A DNA stretch of 64,000 bases. It comes from Sulfurivermis sp040755915 (lineage in GTDB: Bacteria; Pseudomonadota; Gammaproteobacteria; Thiohalomonadales; Thiohalomonadaceae). This document shows positions 6,944 to 14,928 of this stretch, one piece after another (the first letter of the stretch is position 1; every line of letters begins with the position of its first letter). The notes below the pieces were generated by a model. The model worked only from the letters and a program-made list of their open reading frames with translations, was not told the DNA's origin and did not search any database. The stretch spans positions 48,151-112,150 of the forward strand of contig JBFLWM010000017.1 of the NCBI GenBank assembly GCA_040755915.1, read 5' to 3'. The translations under genes were made by a program, and so were the position numbers.

Positions 6944-8515
6944 ATGAGCCAGTCTGCTGAAAAAGTGATGCCTTGCTATCCCTTGTTCCGTGAGCCGGAA
7001 TACAAGGAGACCCTCGCCAACAAGAAGGCGAAGTACGAAAACGTCGTGCCGCAGGCCAAAATCGACGAAGTGTTCCAGTGGACCACCACCAAGGAATACC
7101 AGGACCTCAACTTCCAGCGTGAGGCCCTGACCGTTGACCCGGCCAAGGCCTGTCAGCCGCTGGGCGCCGTGCTGTGCGCGCTGGGTTACGAGAAGACCCT
7201 GCCCTACGTCCACGGCTCGCAGGGCTGCGTGGCCTACTTCCGCAGCTACTTCAACCGCCACTTCAAGGAGCCGGTTGCCTGCGTGTCCGACTCCATGACC
7301 GAAGACGCGGCGGTGTTCGGCGGCCAGAAGAACATGTTCGCCGGCCTGGAGAACGCCAAGGCGCTGTACAAGCCGGACATGATCGCCGTGTCCACCACCT
7401 GCATGGCCGAGGTTATCGGTGACGACCTCAACGCCTTCATCGGCAACGCCAAGAAGGCCGGTCACATTCCGACCGAGTTCCCGACCCCGTTCGCCCATAC
7501 CCCGTCTTTCGTCGGCAGCCACACCACCGGCTGGGACAACATGGAGGAGGGCATCCTGCGCTACTTCACGCTGAACAGCATGGAGGGCAAGGCGCCGGGC
7601 AAGAACGGCAAGATCAACTTCGTGCCGGGCTTCGAGACCTATCTGGGCAACTACCGCGTGATCAAGCGCATGATGGCGGAAATGGGCGTCGACGCCACCC
7701 TGCTGTCCGATCCGACCGATGTGCTGGACACGCCGGCCGACGGTGAATTCCGCATGTACGCCGGTGGCACCACCCAGGACGCGATCAAGGATGCGCCCAA
7801 CGCCATCACCACCGTGCTGCTGCAGCCGTCGCAGTTGGAGAAGACCCGCAAGTACGTCGAAACCACATGGAATCACGAGGTGCCCAAGCTGAATATCCCA
7901 ATGGGCCTGCAGTGGACCGACGAATTCCTGATGAAGATCTCCGAGCTCACCGGCAAGGCCATCCCTGCCTCGCTGACCCTGGAGCGCGGCCGCCTGGTGG
8001 ACATGATGACCGACAGCTACGCCTGGCTGCACGGCAAGAAGTTCGCCCTGTACGGTGATCCGGACTTCCTCATGGGCCTGACGAAGTTCCTGCTGGAGCT
8101 GGGTGCCGAGCCGACCGATATCGTCTGTCACAACGGCAACAAGAAGTGGGCCAAGGCGATGAAGAAGATGCTGGAAGAATCGCCGTACGGCAAGGAGACC
8201 GAGGTACACATCGGCAAGGACCTGTGGCACCTGCGCTCGCTGTGCTTCACCAACAAGCCGGACTTCCTGATCGGCAACAGCTACGGCAAGTTCATCCAGC
8301 GCGACACGCTGTACAAGGGCGAGGAGTTCGAGGTGCCGCTGATTCGCCTCGGCTTCCCGATCTTCGATCGTCACCACCTGCATCGCATGACCACCCTGGG
8401 CTACGAGGGCGCCATGTACGTCCTCACCACCCTGGTCAATGCCGTGCTGGAACGTCTCGACGAAGAGACCATGGGCATGGGCACCACCGACTACAACTTC
8501 GACCTGGTGCGTTAA
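6944..8515 (+). CDS. nifK: Nitrogenase molybdenum-iron protein beta chain NifK
   Basis: 523 residues. It supplies the other P-cluster ligands: Cys70, Cys95 and Cys153, all present at the standard positions (ACQPLGAV, HGSQGCVAYF, STTCMAEVIGDDL). The N-terminal extension (MSQSAEKVMPCYPLFREPEY) is of the long Azotobacter-like type. AGGAGAAATGAC precedes the ATG. It is followed after a strong GC hairpin by nifT. Confidence 0.99.
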   Translation: MSQSAEKVMPCYPLFREPEYKETLANKKAKYENVVPQAKIDEVFQWTTTKEYQDLNFQREALTVDPAKACQPLGAVLCALGYEKTLPYVHGSQGCVAYFRSYFNRHFKEPVACVSDSMTEDAAVFGGQKNMFAGLENAKALYKPDMIAVSTTCMAEVIGDDLNAFIGNAKKAGHIPTEFPTPFAHTPSFVGSHTTGWDNMEEGILRYFTLNSMEGKAPGKNGKINFVPGFETYLGNYRVIKRMMAEMGVDATLLSDPTDVLDTPADGEFRMYAGGTTQDAIKDAPNAITTVLLQPSQLEKTRKYVETTWNHEVPKLNIPMGLQWTDEFLMKISELTGKAIPASLTLERGRLVDMMTDSYAWLHGKKFALYGDPDFLMGLTKFLLELGAEPTDIVCHNGNKKWAKAMKKMLEESPYGKETEVHIGKDLWHLRSLCFTNKPDFLIGNSYGKFIQRDTLYKGEEFEVPLIRLGFPIFDRHHLHRMTTLGYEGAMYVLTTLVNAVLERLDEETMGMGTTDYNFDLVR

Positions 8516-8523
8516 GCCGGAAC

Positions 8524-8545
8524 GGGGCGGGCCTTGGCCCGCCCC
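8524..8545 (+). promoter_or_regulatory. Strong GC hairpin between nifK and nifT
   Basis: GGGGCGGGCC and GGCCCGCCCC are perfect inverted arms with a CTTG-type tip. No T-run follows, so this is more likely a 3'-protecting or attenuating structure that lowers expression beyond nifHDK than a terminator. Confidence 0.6.
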
Positions 8546-8563
8546 TCCCAATGGAGAACAGCT

Positions 8564-8773
8564 ATGCCCAGCGTGATGATTCGGCAGACGGCGGATGGAA
8601 AGCTTTCCTTCTACGTCGCCAAGAGGGACCTGGAAGAAACCATCGACACGATGGAGTTTTCCACGGCGGAGAAGTGGGGCGGCGAGGTGAAGCTGACGGA
8701 CGGGTCGCTGTTCTACATCGATCCGATGCCGGCACCGAAGCTGCCGACGACCATACGCGCCAAAAAATTGTAG
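8564..8773 (+). CDS. nifT: NifT (FixT-like small protein)
   Basis: 69 residues beginning MPSVMIRQTADGKLSFYVAKRDLEE, typical for NifT, which lies directly after nifK in many diazotrophs. Its role is unknown and mutants have weak phenotypes in known species. The start is set by GGAG eleven bases before the ATG. Confidence 0.93.
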   Translation: MPSVMIRQTADGKLSFYVAKRDLEETIDTMEFSTAEKWGGEVKLTDGSLFYIDPMPAPKLPTTIRAKKL

Positions 8774-8811
8774 GGCCGTCTTCAGCCGGCCAAACAGGCT
8801 GGGCACGACAT

Positions 8812-8829
8812 GGCGGGCTGAAGCCCGCC
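8812..8829. repeat. GGCGGGCT/AGCCCGCC hairpin in the nifT-ferredoxin spacer
   Basis: Perfect 8-bp arms separated by two bases. The surrounding AGGCTGGGC...GGGCTGAAGCCCGCCCAACC resembles the GTTGGGCT hairpin repeats at 14225 and 16642, so it may be a decayed copy of the same family. Confidence 0.4.
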
Positions 8830-8890
8830 CAACCATGAGCAATACAAGGGCCGGCAATAACGACCCTCATGACCATTCGGAGATACGATC

Positions 8891-9091
8891 ATGGCCTTGT
8901 ATATCGTTAAAGAAGAGTGCACCTCCTGCGGCGATTGCGAACCGGTTTGCCCGACGCAGTCCATCGTCAAGAAGAAGGGCTTGTACGCCATCAACGCCGA
9001 CACCTGCACGGAGTGCGAAGGTGACTTCGACGATCCGCAGTGTGTCGATGTCTGCCCCATCGACAACTGCATCCTGCCGCTGGAGGCGTAA
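8891..9091 (+). CDS. fdxN: 2[4Fe-4S] ferredoxin of the nif operon (FdxN type)
   Basis: 66 residues. The first cluster motif is CTSCGDCEPVCP (C-x2-C-x2-C-x3-C); the second is C-x2-C-x8-C-x3-C (CTEC...CVDVC), the widened spacing typical of nif-associated bacterial ferredoxins. It probably donates electrons to NifH or to FeMo-co synthesis. The start has CGGAG upstream. The nafY-like gene begins five bases after its stop. Confidence 0.93.
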   Translation: MALYIVKEECTSCGDCEPVCPTQSIVKKKGLYAINADTCTECEGDFDDPQCVDVCPIDNCILPLEA

Positions 9092-9095
9092 GGAA

Positions 9096-9809
9096 ATGAG
9101 CGCGCAGGGGCTGTCCCGCGAGGCTGCGCTGCGCATCGGGCTGGCGGCACGGATGCTGCCGGATACCGACGCTGCCCAACTGATGAATGTGCTGGTGGCT
9201 GCACTGGGAATGCCTGTTACCGAGGACAAACTGGCGCAGCTGACGGTGCGTACCCTGCGCGAGGCCGACGACGGCCGCTTCGGCAATGTCTCGATGCCGG
9301 CGCTGAAGGGCGCGATGGATTACCTCTGGGGCAAGGCCGGTGTCGATGTCGATGATCCGGACCTGCCCAGGCCGCTGCCGTATCGGGACGGCGACATGCC
9401 GGGCTCGATCCGCGTCGCGATGGCCTCCAACAGCGGTGAGAATCTGGACGGCCACTACGGCAGCTGCCTCCGTTTCCTGGTGTATCAGGTAACGCCGGAC
9501 GAGGCGCGGCTGGTGGATGTACGCCGGGCCAACACCGACGGTGTCGGCGTCGACAAGAACGCCTCCCGTGCCGAGCAGCTGCGTGATTGCCAGTTGCTGT
9601 GCGTGGTTTCGATCGGCGGCCCGGCCGCGGCCAAGGTGGTGAAGGCCGGGGTGCATCCGATCAAGTATCCGCACGGCGGCGCGGCCCGGGAAATTCTCGC
9701 CGACCTGCAACAGGTTCTGGCCGGATCGCCGCCGCCCTGGCTGGCGCGCATCATGGGCAAGAACGCCGGCCTCGGGCGCTTTGCATTGACCGAGGAAGAG
9801 GCCGGCTAG
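9096..9809 (+). CDS. NafY/NifX-type dinitrogenase FeMo-cofactor binding protein
   Basis: 237 residues. The N-terminal ~90 residues (LSREAALRIGLAARMLPDTD...) resemble the NafY N-terminal helical domain. The C-terminal ~120 residues are the NifX/NifB-type domain PF02579 (IRVAMASNSGENLDGHYGSCLRFLVY, VVSIGGPAAAKVVKAGVHPIK). Proteins of this class carry FeMo-co or its precursor to apo-NifDK. The start at 9096 has AAGGAA immediately upstream. The stop overlaps the GTG start of the next gene by one base. NifY is an alternative name. Confidence 0.88.
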   Translation: MSAQGLSREAALRIGLAARMLPDTDAAQLMNVLVAALGMPVTEDKLAQLTVRTLREADDGRFGNVSMPALKGAMDYLWGKAGVDVDDPDLPRPLPYRDGDMPGSIRVAMASNSGENLDGHYGSCLRFLVYQVTPDEARLVDVRRANTDGVGVDKNASRAEQLRDCQLLCVVSIGGPAAAKVVKAGVHPIKYPHGGAAREILADLQQVLAGSPPPWLARIMGKNAGLGRFALTEEEAG

Positions 9810-10081
9810 TGGGACTGCAACCGGCGCAACTTGCCGCCATCGCCGCTGCCGTGGATGACGCCACGGCACCGGACCTGGCGGCACGCCTGCATGCGCAATT
9901 TCCCGACCTGCATATCACAGTGTGCGCCGATGACGACATCATCGGTGCACGGCCGGTGCTGGAACTGGGGGGCTTCAATCTGTATCTGGTCGACGGCGGC
10001 AGTCATTGCCTCGGTCTGACCAGCGATCCTGCCGCTGCCAGTGGGGTGGTGGTGGCCTGGGTCGAGGCGGAGGAAGGGTAA
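9809..10081 (+). CDS. DUF6129 family nif-cluster protein
   Basis: 90 residues from a GTG that shares a base with the stop of the nafY-like gene, so translation is probably coupled. The sequence (ARLHAQFPDLHITVCADDDI, LELGGFNLYLVDGGSHCLGL) matches small proteins known only from nif clusters. It is soluble, with no cofactor motif other than a single Cys-Leu-Gly. A role in FeMo-co handling is inferred from position. Confidence 0.75.
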   Translation: MGLQPAQLAAIAAAVDDATAPDLAARLHAQFPDLHITVCADDDIIGARPVLELGGFNLYLVDGGSHCLGLTSDPAAASGVVVAWVEAEEG

Positions 10082-10107
10082 CGGAAAGTAATAACAAGGA
10101 GGATCAC

Positions 10108-10539
10108 ATGGTGCCCATCGACATGTCGCTGGATGCGCGCATGATGCTCACGCGCATGAGCCTGATCTATCAGCGCGAACAGGGCAAGCGGGCGAAGCTG
10201 AGCCGCGACGAGGATATCGTTGCCATCATCAACTTCGCGCTGCATTCGCTGAATCAGGAGTATCGTCGCTACTACGACGCCTTCGTCGGCCTGCTGACGG
10301 CGAACGAGATCCGCGAGCTGGTGGCGCAGGGCGCGCAGATCTATCGCGGCGCGATGGTGCCGGATCAGGCGGAGGCACCGCCTGCCGAGCTGACGGCCGC
10401 CACGCGTACCTATCGCGGGGTGGTGCAGGAGGCGCCGGCCACCCCGGCGGCTCCGGCTGCGGCAGCGCCGCCGGAGGCCGCGCCGGCGACACCCGCCAGG
10501 CCGAAGCGGGTGTATCGCGGCCGCGTCATCGAGGATTGA
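10108..10539 (+). CDS. Uncharacterised nif-cluster protein with three YRG motifs
   Basis: 143 residues; the start is fixed by AAGGAGG eight bases upstream. Residues 1-75 are helical (LDARMMLTRMSLIYQREQGK...NFALHSLNQEYRRYYDAFVG). The C-terminal half is a Pro/Ala-rich linker carrying IYRGAMV, TYRGVV and VYRGRVIED, so the short motif YRG occurs three times, the last at the C-terminus. I do not recognise a family. It follows DUF6129 by 27 bases and is the last gene before modE, so it is probably the end of the nif operon. Confidence 0.75.
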   Translation: MVPIDMSLDARMMLTRMSLIYQREQGKRAKLSRDEDIVAIINFALHSLNQEYRRYYDAFVGLLTANEIRELVAQGAQIYRGAMVPDQAEAPPAELTAATRTYRGVVQEAPATPAAPAAAAPPEAAPATPARPKRVYRGRVIED

Positions 10540-10582
10540 GTCCGGGGGAGGCGCCTGACTGGTTGCCTTTCCCGTCCGGGTA

Positions 10583-10608
10583 TCGTTATATACAAAAATA
10601 TATAACGA
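10583..10608 (+). promoter_or_regulatory. ModE operator upstream of modE
   Basis: TCGTTATATA and TATATAACGA are perfect 10-bp inverted arms with a 6-base spacer, matching the known ModE palindrome. The site touches the modE ribosome-binding region, implying autoregulation. Confidence 0.88.
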
Positions 10609-10618
10609 GGAGCAGAGT

Positions 10619-11434
10619 ATGACGCGACGCAAGGGCGGCAAGGTGGCGGTAGCGGGGCGGCTCTGGCTCAACCGGGGTGAGCAGCCCTTTCTCGGCCATG
10701 GCCGCATCGCACTGCTGGAGCAGATAGCCGAGCACGGTTCCATCTCCCAGGCGGCGCGTGCCATGGGGATGAGTTACAAGGCGGCGTGGGATGCCGTGGA
10801 GGCGATGAACAACGTTGCCGATGCGCCGTTGGTACGGCGCAGCACCGGCGGACGCCACGGCGGCGGGACACAGCTCACCGAACATGGCCGCAAGCTGATC
10901 GAGGTGTACAAGGCGGCGGAGCAGGAGTACCAGCAGTTCCTGCGTCGCCTCGGCAAAGGTGTGGAAGATTTCGATCACTTCTATCAGCTGATGAGGAGGC
11001 TTTCCATGAAGACCAGTGCGCGCAACCAGTTCCAGGGGCGGGTCACGCACCTGCAGACCGGCGCGGTGAACTCGGAAGTGATTCTAACCCTGCCGGGTGG
11101 TGACGAGCTGGTGGCCATAGTTACCAACGAAAGCGTCAAGAATCTGGGACTGGCGCTGGGCAGCGAGGCCTTCGCCCTGATCAAGGCATCGTGGGTCATC
11201 CTTACCTGCGGCGACGAGAAGTTGCGCACCAGTGCGCGCAACCGGCTGTGCGGCACGGTGGTGCGCTGCGCGGAAGGGGCGGTGAACGGTGAGGTGGTGA
11301 TCGAACTGGCTGGCGGCAAGTCCATCGCCGCGATCGTCACCAACGAAAGCATCAGGAGCCTGGGCCTGCGTGTCGGCGTGCCGGCCTGCGCCCTAATCAA
11401 GGCCTCGCACATCATCCTGGCGGTGAGCGAGTAG
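10619..11434 (+). CDS. modE: Molybdate-dependent transcriptional regulator ModE
   Basis: 271 residues. The N-terminal winged helix (ALLEQIAEHGSISQAARAMG...AWDAVEAMN) is followed by two Mop/TOBE molybdate-binding domains, both starting TSARN (at ~128 and ~204) and containing the repeated IVTNES. Mo-ModE represses molybdate uptake genes. GAGGAG lies within the operator, so binding would block its own expression. Its second operator sits before modA. Confidence 0.95.
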   Translation: MTRRKGGKVAVAGRLWLNRGEQPFLGHGRIALLEQIAEHGSISQAARAMGMSYKAAWDAVEAMNNVADAPLVRRSTGGRHGGGTQLTEHGRKLIEVYKAAEQEYQQFLRRLGKGVEDFDHFYQLMRRLSMKTSARNQFQGRVTHLQTGAVNSEVILTLPGGDELVAIVTNESVKNLGLALGSEAFALIKASWVILTCGDEKLRTSARNRLCGTVVRCAEGAVNGEVVIELAGGKSIAAIVTNESIRSLGLRVGVPACALIKASHIILAVSE

Positions 11435-11455
11435 GCCGGTATTCAGTTTGGCCTG

Positions 11456-11479
11456 CGTTATATACATGAACATATAACG
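11456..11479 (+). promoter_or_regulatory. ModE operator upstream of modABC
   Basis: CGTTATATA and CATATAACG flank a 6-base spacer, with one mismatch in the arms. The spacing is identical to the site before modE. It lies 60 bases before the modA start. Confidence 0.82.
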
Positions 11480-11539
11480 GGTTGGCTGCCGTCCACGGGG
11501 CGCAATCGAATCAACGGTAAACCGAAAAGGAACTGCATC

Positions 11540-12295
11540 ATGAACATCCAGACGAAACACATGCTGTTGGGTGTCGCCGCACTGGCTGCCTCTACCCTGA
11601 CCCAGGCTGCGCAGGTCAACGTCGCCGTGGCGGCCAACTTCACCGCGCCGATGACCGCCATCGCCGCCGCGTTCGCCAAGGACACCGGCCACGAGGCCAG
11701 GCTGGCCTTCGGCTCGTCCGGCAAGTTCTACGCCCAGATCAAAAATGGCGCGCCGTTCCAGGTGTTCCTCTCCGCCGACGATACCAAACCGGCCAAGCTG
11801 GAGGAGGAGGGCATGACCGTGGCCGGCTCGCGTTTTACCTACGCCATCGGCACCCTGGTGCTGTGGTCGGCCAGGCCGGGCTTTGTCGATGATCAGGCGG
11901 CGGTGCTGAAGCGCGGCGCCTACAACAGGCTGGCCATCGCCAATCCCAGGCTGGCGCCCTACGGTGCGGCGGCAATGGAGGTGCTCGACGGCATGGGACT
12001 GACGGCAGCCGCCACGCCGAAGCTGGTGCAGGGCGAGAACATCGCGCAGACCTATCAGTTTGCCCTCAGCGGCAATGCCGAGCTCGGCTTCATTGCCCTG
12101 TCGCAGGTGATGCAGGACGGCAGGATCAGCGGCGGCTCGGCCTGGATCGTGCCGGGCAATCTGCATCAGCCGATTCGCCAGGATGCCGTGCTCCTGTCCT
12201 CCGGCAGGGACAACGCCGCCGCTGCTGCGCTGATGAAGTATTTGCAGGGCGACAAGGCGCGGGCGATTATCCGTTCCTACGGCTACGAACTCTGA
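11540..12295 (+). CDS. modA: Periplasmic molybdate-binding protein ModA
   Basis: 251 residues with a signal peptide ending near TQAAQ. The mature protein begins VNVAVAANFTAPM and continues FGSSGKFYAQIKNGAPFQVFLSADD, the oxyanion-binding signature of ModA, then GENIAQTYQFALSGNAELGF. It captures molybdate for the ModBC importer and so supplies FeMo-co synthesis. AAAGGAAC precedes the ATG. Confidence 0.96.
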   Translation: MNIQTKHMLLGVAALAASTLTQAAQVNVAVAANFTAPMTAIAAAFAKDTGHEARLAFGSSGKFYAQIKNGAPFQVFLSADDTKPAKLEEEGMTVAGSRFTYAIGTLVLWSARPGFVDDQAAVLKRGAYNRLAIANPRLAPYGAAAMEVLDGMGLTAAATPKLVQGENIAQTYQFALSGNAELGFIALSQVMQDGRISGGSAWIVPGNLHQPIRQDAVLLSSGRDNAAAAALMKYLQGDKARAIIRSYGYEL

Positions 12296-12309
12296 CAGCG
12301 GACTACACC

Positions 12310-12993
12310 ATGGGCTTTAGCGACGCCGACCTTGCCGCCATCGGGCTGACCCTGCGTCTGGCCGGCATCACCACCGTATTGCTGCTCTTCATCGGCACGC
12401 CCATCGCCTGGTGGCTGGCGCGCACGCGTTCCTGGTGGAAGGGGCCGGTGGGCGCGGTGGTGGCGCTGCCGCTGGTGTTGCCGCCCACGGTGCTCGGCTT
12501 CTATCTGCTGGTGGCGATGGGGCCGCATGGCCCCGTCGGCCAGTTCACGCAATGGCTCGGTATCGGCACCCTGCCGTTCACCTTCTGGGGCCTGGTGGTG
12601 GCCTCGGTGTTCTACTCCATGCCCTTCGTGGTGCAGCCGATCCAGAACGCCATCGAGTCTCTCGGCGAGCGGCCGCTGGAAGTGGCGGCCACGCTGCGTG
12701 CCGGCCCGTGGGATACCTTCTTCTCGGTGGTGCTGCCGCTGGCGCGGCCCGGTTTTCTCACCGCCACCATCCTCGGTTTCGCCCACACCGTCGGCGAGTT
12801 CGGCGTGGTGCTGATGATCGGCGGCAACATCCCCGGCGTCACTCGCGTGGTATCGGTGCAGATCTACGACCACGTCGAGGCGCTGGAATACGCCGAGGCG
12901 CACTGGCTGGCGGGCGCCATGGTGCTCTTCTCCTTCCTGGTGCTGCTCGCCCTGTACACCCTCAATCCCACCGCGCGGCGCAAACCGTCATGA
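12310..12993 (+). CDS. modB: Molybdate ABC transporter permease ModB
   Basis: 227 residues, about five membrane helices. The EAA-type loop that contacts the ATPase (VAATLRAGPWDTFFSVVLPLARPGFLTA) and GFAHTVGEFGVVLMIGGNIPG are ModB hallmarks. It starts 14 bases after modA and overlaps modC by four bases (ATGA). Confidence 0.96.
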   Translation: MGFSDADLAAIGLTLRLAGITTVLLLFIGTPIAWWLARTRSWWKGPVGAVVALPLVLPPTVLGFYLLVAMGPHGPVGQFTQWLGIGTLPFTFWGLVVASVFYSMPFVVQPIQNAIESLGERPLEVAATLRAGPWDTFFSVVLPLARPGFLTATILGFAHTVGEFGVVLMIGGNIPGVTRVVSVQIYDHVEALEYAEAHWLAGAMVLFSFLVLLALYTLNPTARRKPS

Positions 12994-14072
12994 GCGACGA
13001 CATCCTCGCCCGTTTCCAGCTCGACTGGCCCGGCTTTGCGCTGGACGTCGATCTCACCTTGCCCGGCCGCGGCGTCACCGCCCTGTTCGGCCATTCCGGT
13101 TCGGGCAAGACCACCCTGCTGCGCTGCATCGCCGGACTGGAGCGCGCGCCCGGCGGCTATCTCGCCGTGGATGGCGCGGTGTGGCAGGACGGCCGGCATT
13201 TCCTGCCCACGTACCGTCGCCCGCTGGGCTATGTGTTCCAGGAAGCCAGCCTGTTTCCCCACCTCAGCGCGCGCGGCAATCTCGAATACGGCATGAAGCG
13301 CGTGCGCGATGCCATGGCGCGCTCCGCGCTGGAGCACGCGGTGGACCTGCTCGGCATCGGCGCGCTGCTCGATCGCAAGCCGGACCAGCTCTCCGGCGGC
13401 GAACGCCAGCGTGTCGCCATCGCCCGCGCCCTGGCGCTCAAGCCGCGCCTGCTGTTGATGGACGAGCCGCTTGCCGCCCTCGACTTCAAGCGCAAGCAGG
13501 AAATCCTGCCCTACCTGGAGCGGCTGCACGACGAGCTGGATATCCCGCTGCTCTACGTCACCCACTCCCCCGATGAAGTGGCGCAGCTGGCCGATCACCT
13601 GGTGCTGCTGGAAGAGGGCAGCGTGCGCGCCGCCGGTCCGCTCGGTGAAATGATGACACGCCTCGATCTGCCGCTGGCACGCGACGAGGCCGCCGAATCG
13701 ATCATCGAAACCGTGGTCGCCAGCCATGACGACAAATACAACCTCACCTATCTCGACTGCCGCGGCGGCCGCTTCGCCGTCGGCCGCCTGCAACGCGGCA
13801 CCGGCAAACCCGCCCGCGTGCGCATCCACGCCCGCGACGTCAGCCTCGCCCTGAAGGAACACCGCGACAGCAGCATCGTCAACATCCTCCAGGCCCGTGT
13901 GCAGGAGATCGTCCCGCTCAACGACTGGCAGATGATCGTCCGCCTCGGCCTCGGCCCCGATGCCGCCATCCCGCTGCTCGCGCGCATCACCCGCCGCTCC
14001 GCCGACCTGCTCGAACTCGCTCCCGGCAAGGCGGTATATGCCCAGGTGAAGAGCGTAGTGCTGGCGGATTGA
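12990..14072 (+). CDS. modC: Molybdate ABC transporter ATP-binding protein ModC
   Basis: 360 residues. Walker A GHSGSGKTTLLR, Q-loop in GYVFQEASLFPHL, signature LSGGERQRVAIARAL, Walker B LLLMDEPLAALD and the switch His in YVTHSPDE are all present. A C-terminal TOBE domain (~290-355) binds molybdate and can inhibit transport. The start ATG overlaps the modB stop. No terminator is evident after it. Confidence 0.97.
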   Translation: MSDDILARFQLDWPGFALDVDLTLPGRGVTALFGHSGSGKTTLLRCIAGLERAPGGYLAVDGAVWQDGRHFLPTYRRPLGYVFQEASLFPHLSARGNLEYGMKRVRDAMARSALEHAVDLLGIGALLDRKPDQLSGGERQRVAIARALALKPRLLLMDEPLAALDFKRKQEILPYLERLHDELDIPLLYVTHSPDEVAQLADHLVLLEEGSVRAAGPLGEMMTRLDLPLARDEAAESIIETVVASHDDKYNLTYLDCRGGRFAVGRLQRGTGKPARVRIHARDVSLALKEHRDSSIVNILQARVQEIVPLNDWQMIVRLGLGPDAAIPLLARITRRSADLLELAPGKAVYAQVKSVVLAD

Positions 14073-14224
14073 TGTTGTCTCCCTCCTTCTGTCGCAGGGA
14101 GAAGGCCCGGATGCGGGGGATTTACAGGATGGGTTGCGCTACGCTTCAGCCATCCTGTGCCCGTTGCGAGAGGCCGGGATGGAAGCAGGTTGGCTGCGGA
14201 ACGATGCTCAACATGCCATGCCGT

Positions 14225-14249
14225 GTTGGGCTTCCTGCGTCAGCCCAAC
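14225..14249. repeat. GTTGGGCT...AGCCCAAC hairpin repeat, copy 1
   Basis: Eight-bp inverted arms around a 9-base loop. Together with the flanking CCATGCCGTG and CCTGC it is nearly identical to a copy at 16642-16666. It lies in the 211-base stretch between modC and the helix-hairpin-helix gene, which otherwise holds no gene I can support. Confidence 0.7.
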
Positions 14250-14283
14250 CTGCCGCACTGTTTGAACATGTCGGTGGCCATGC

Positions 14284-14589
14284 ATGAACCCGGGTAAAGT
14301 CGAGAGAGCCAGAACCAGGAAGCTTACGGACCTGCCGAACATAGGTCCGGCGATGGCGCATGATCTCGAGTTGATCGGAATCAGGGAGCCGAGGGATCTG
14401 GAGGGGCGTGACCCGTGGGATCTGTACCAGACCCTGTGCGGGCGCACAAACTCACGCCAGGACCCTTGCGTTCTGGACACCTTCATGTCGATAACCGATT
14501 TTGTCGGCGGCGGCGCTCCCAGACCGTGGTGGACATATACAGAAGAACGGAAGCGTCGATACGGCTCGGCGCTCCGGCGCCAGCGGTGA
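14284..14589 (+). CDS. Helix-hairpin-helix protein (Cdd1-like)
   Basis: 101 residues. LTDLPNIGPAMAHDLELIGI is a helix-hairpin-helix motif of the Cdd1/pathogenicity-locus family, followed by DPWDLYQTLCGR and PRPWWTYTEERKRRYG. Proteins like this are widespread and of unknown function; DNA binding is suggested by the fold only. It ends 36 bases before cowN on the same strand. An ATG four bases upstream at 14280 is in another frame. Confidence 0.75.
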   Translation: MNPGKVERARTRKLTDLPNIGPAMAHDLELIGIREPRDLEGRDPWDLYQTLCGRTNSRQDPCVLDTFMSITDFVGGGAPRPWWTYTEERKRRYGSALRRQR

Positions 14590-14625
14590 CTCGAACCTTT
14601 TTTTGGCGAGTAACGGAGCCAATCC

Positions 14626-14928
14626 ATGAATTCCGACAGCGGCTGCAAGCAGAAAAAAACGGATCGCTATATCTCCTTCGATGGCATCGACTGCGACGGT
14701 AATGCCCGTCGCCTGATGGAACTGCTCGATCGCCAGCTTGCCCTGCCCGGGCGCAGCAACGTGTTTTGGGAGTATTTCAACCGCAAGCGCGCCGGTGTGG
14801 CCGGTCCCAGGGCCGACGACCTGTTTCTGATCCACGCCAACATCAATCAGGTGCGGGAGTTCTTCGAGGCCTGGCAGGACGCGGAGGGGATGGAGTTGCT
14901 GCAGCAGGTGGAGGAGGAGTGCTGCTGA
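14626..14928 (+). CDS. cowN: CowN, N2-fixation sustaining protein (CO tolerance)
   Basis: 100 residues. DRYISFDGIDCDGNARRLMELLDRQ and NVFWEYFNRKRAG...DDLFLIHANINQVREFFE are the conserved CowN core. In known species CowN protects nitrogenase from inhibition by carbon monoxide. CGGAG precedes the ATG. I find no sigma-54 or NifA site immediately upstream, so it may be read from further upstream or have another control. Confidence 0.92.
   Translation: MNSDSGCKQKKTDRYISFDGIDCDGNARRLMELLDRQLALPGRSNVFWEYFNRKRAGVAGPRADDLFLIHANINQVREFFEAWQDAEGMELLQQVEEECC

Noticed and set aside
6035..8857. Open frame of 940 codons antisense to nifD and nifK
   Set aside because: It is a shadow of the strong third-position GC bias of two certain genes on the other strand; it spans both and has low-complexity His/Val-rich composition.
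8835..9095. N-terminal extension of the nafY-like protein to 8835
   Set aside because: It would overlap the whole ferredoxin gene in another frame; the ATG at 9096 with a ribosome site gives the family N-terminus.
14069..14287. 72-codon frame after modC
   Set aside because: It runs through the GTTGGGCT hairpin repeat and its flanks, has no protein-like features and overlaps the repeat-derived spacer.
14371..14384. FNR-like box TTGAT-CGGA-ATCAG upstream of cowN
   Set aside because: It lies inside the helix-hairpin-helix coding sequence about 240 bases before cowN, and the bases encode a conserved Leu-Ile-Gly-Ile stretch, so the match is probably chance.
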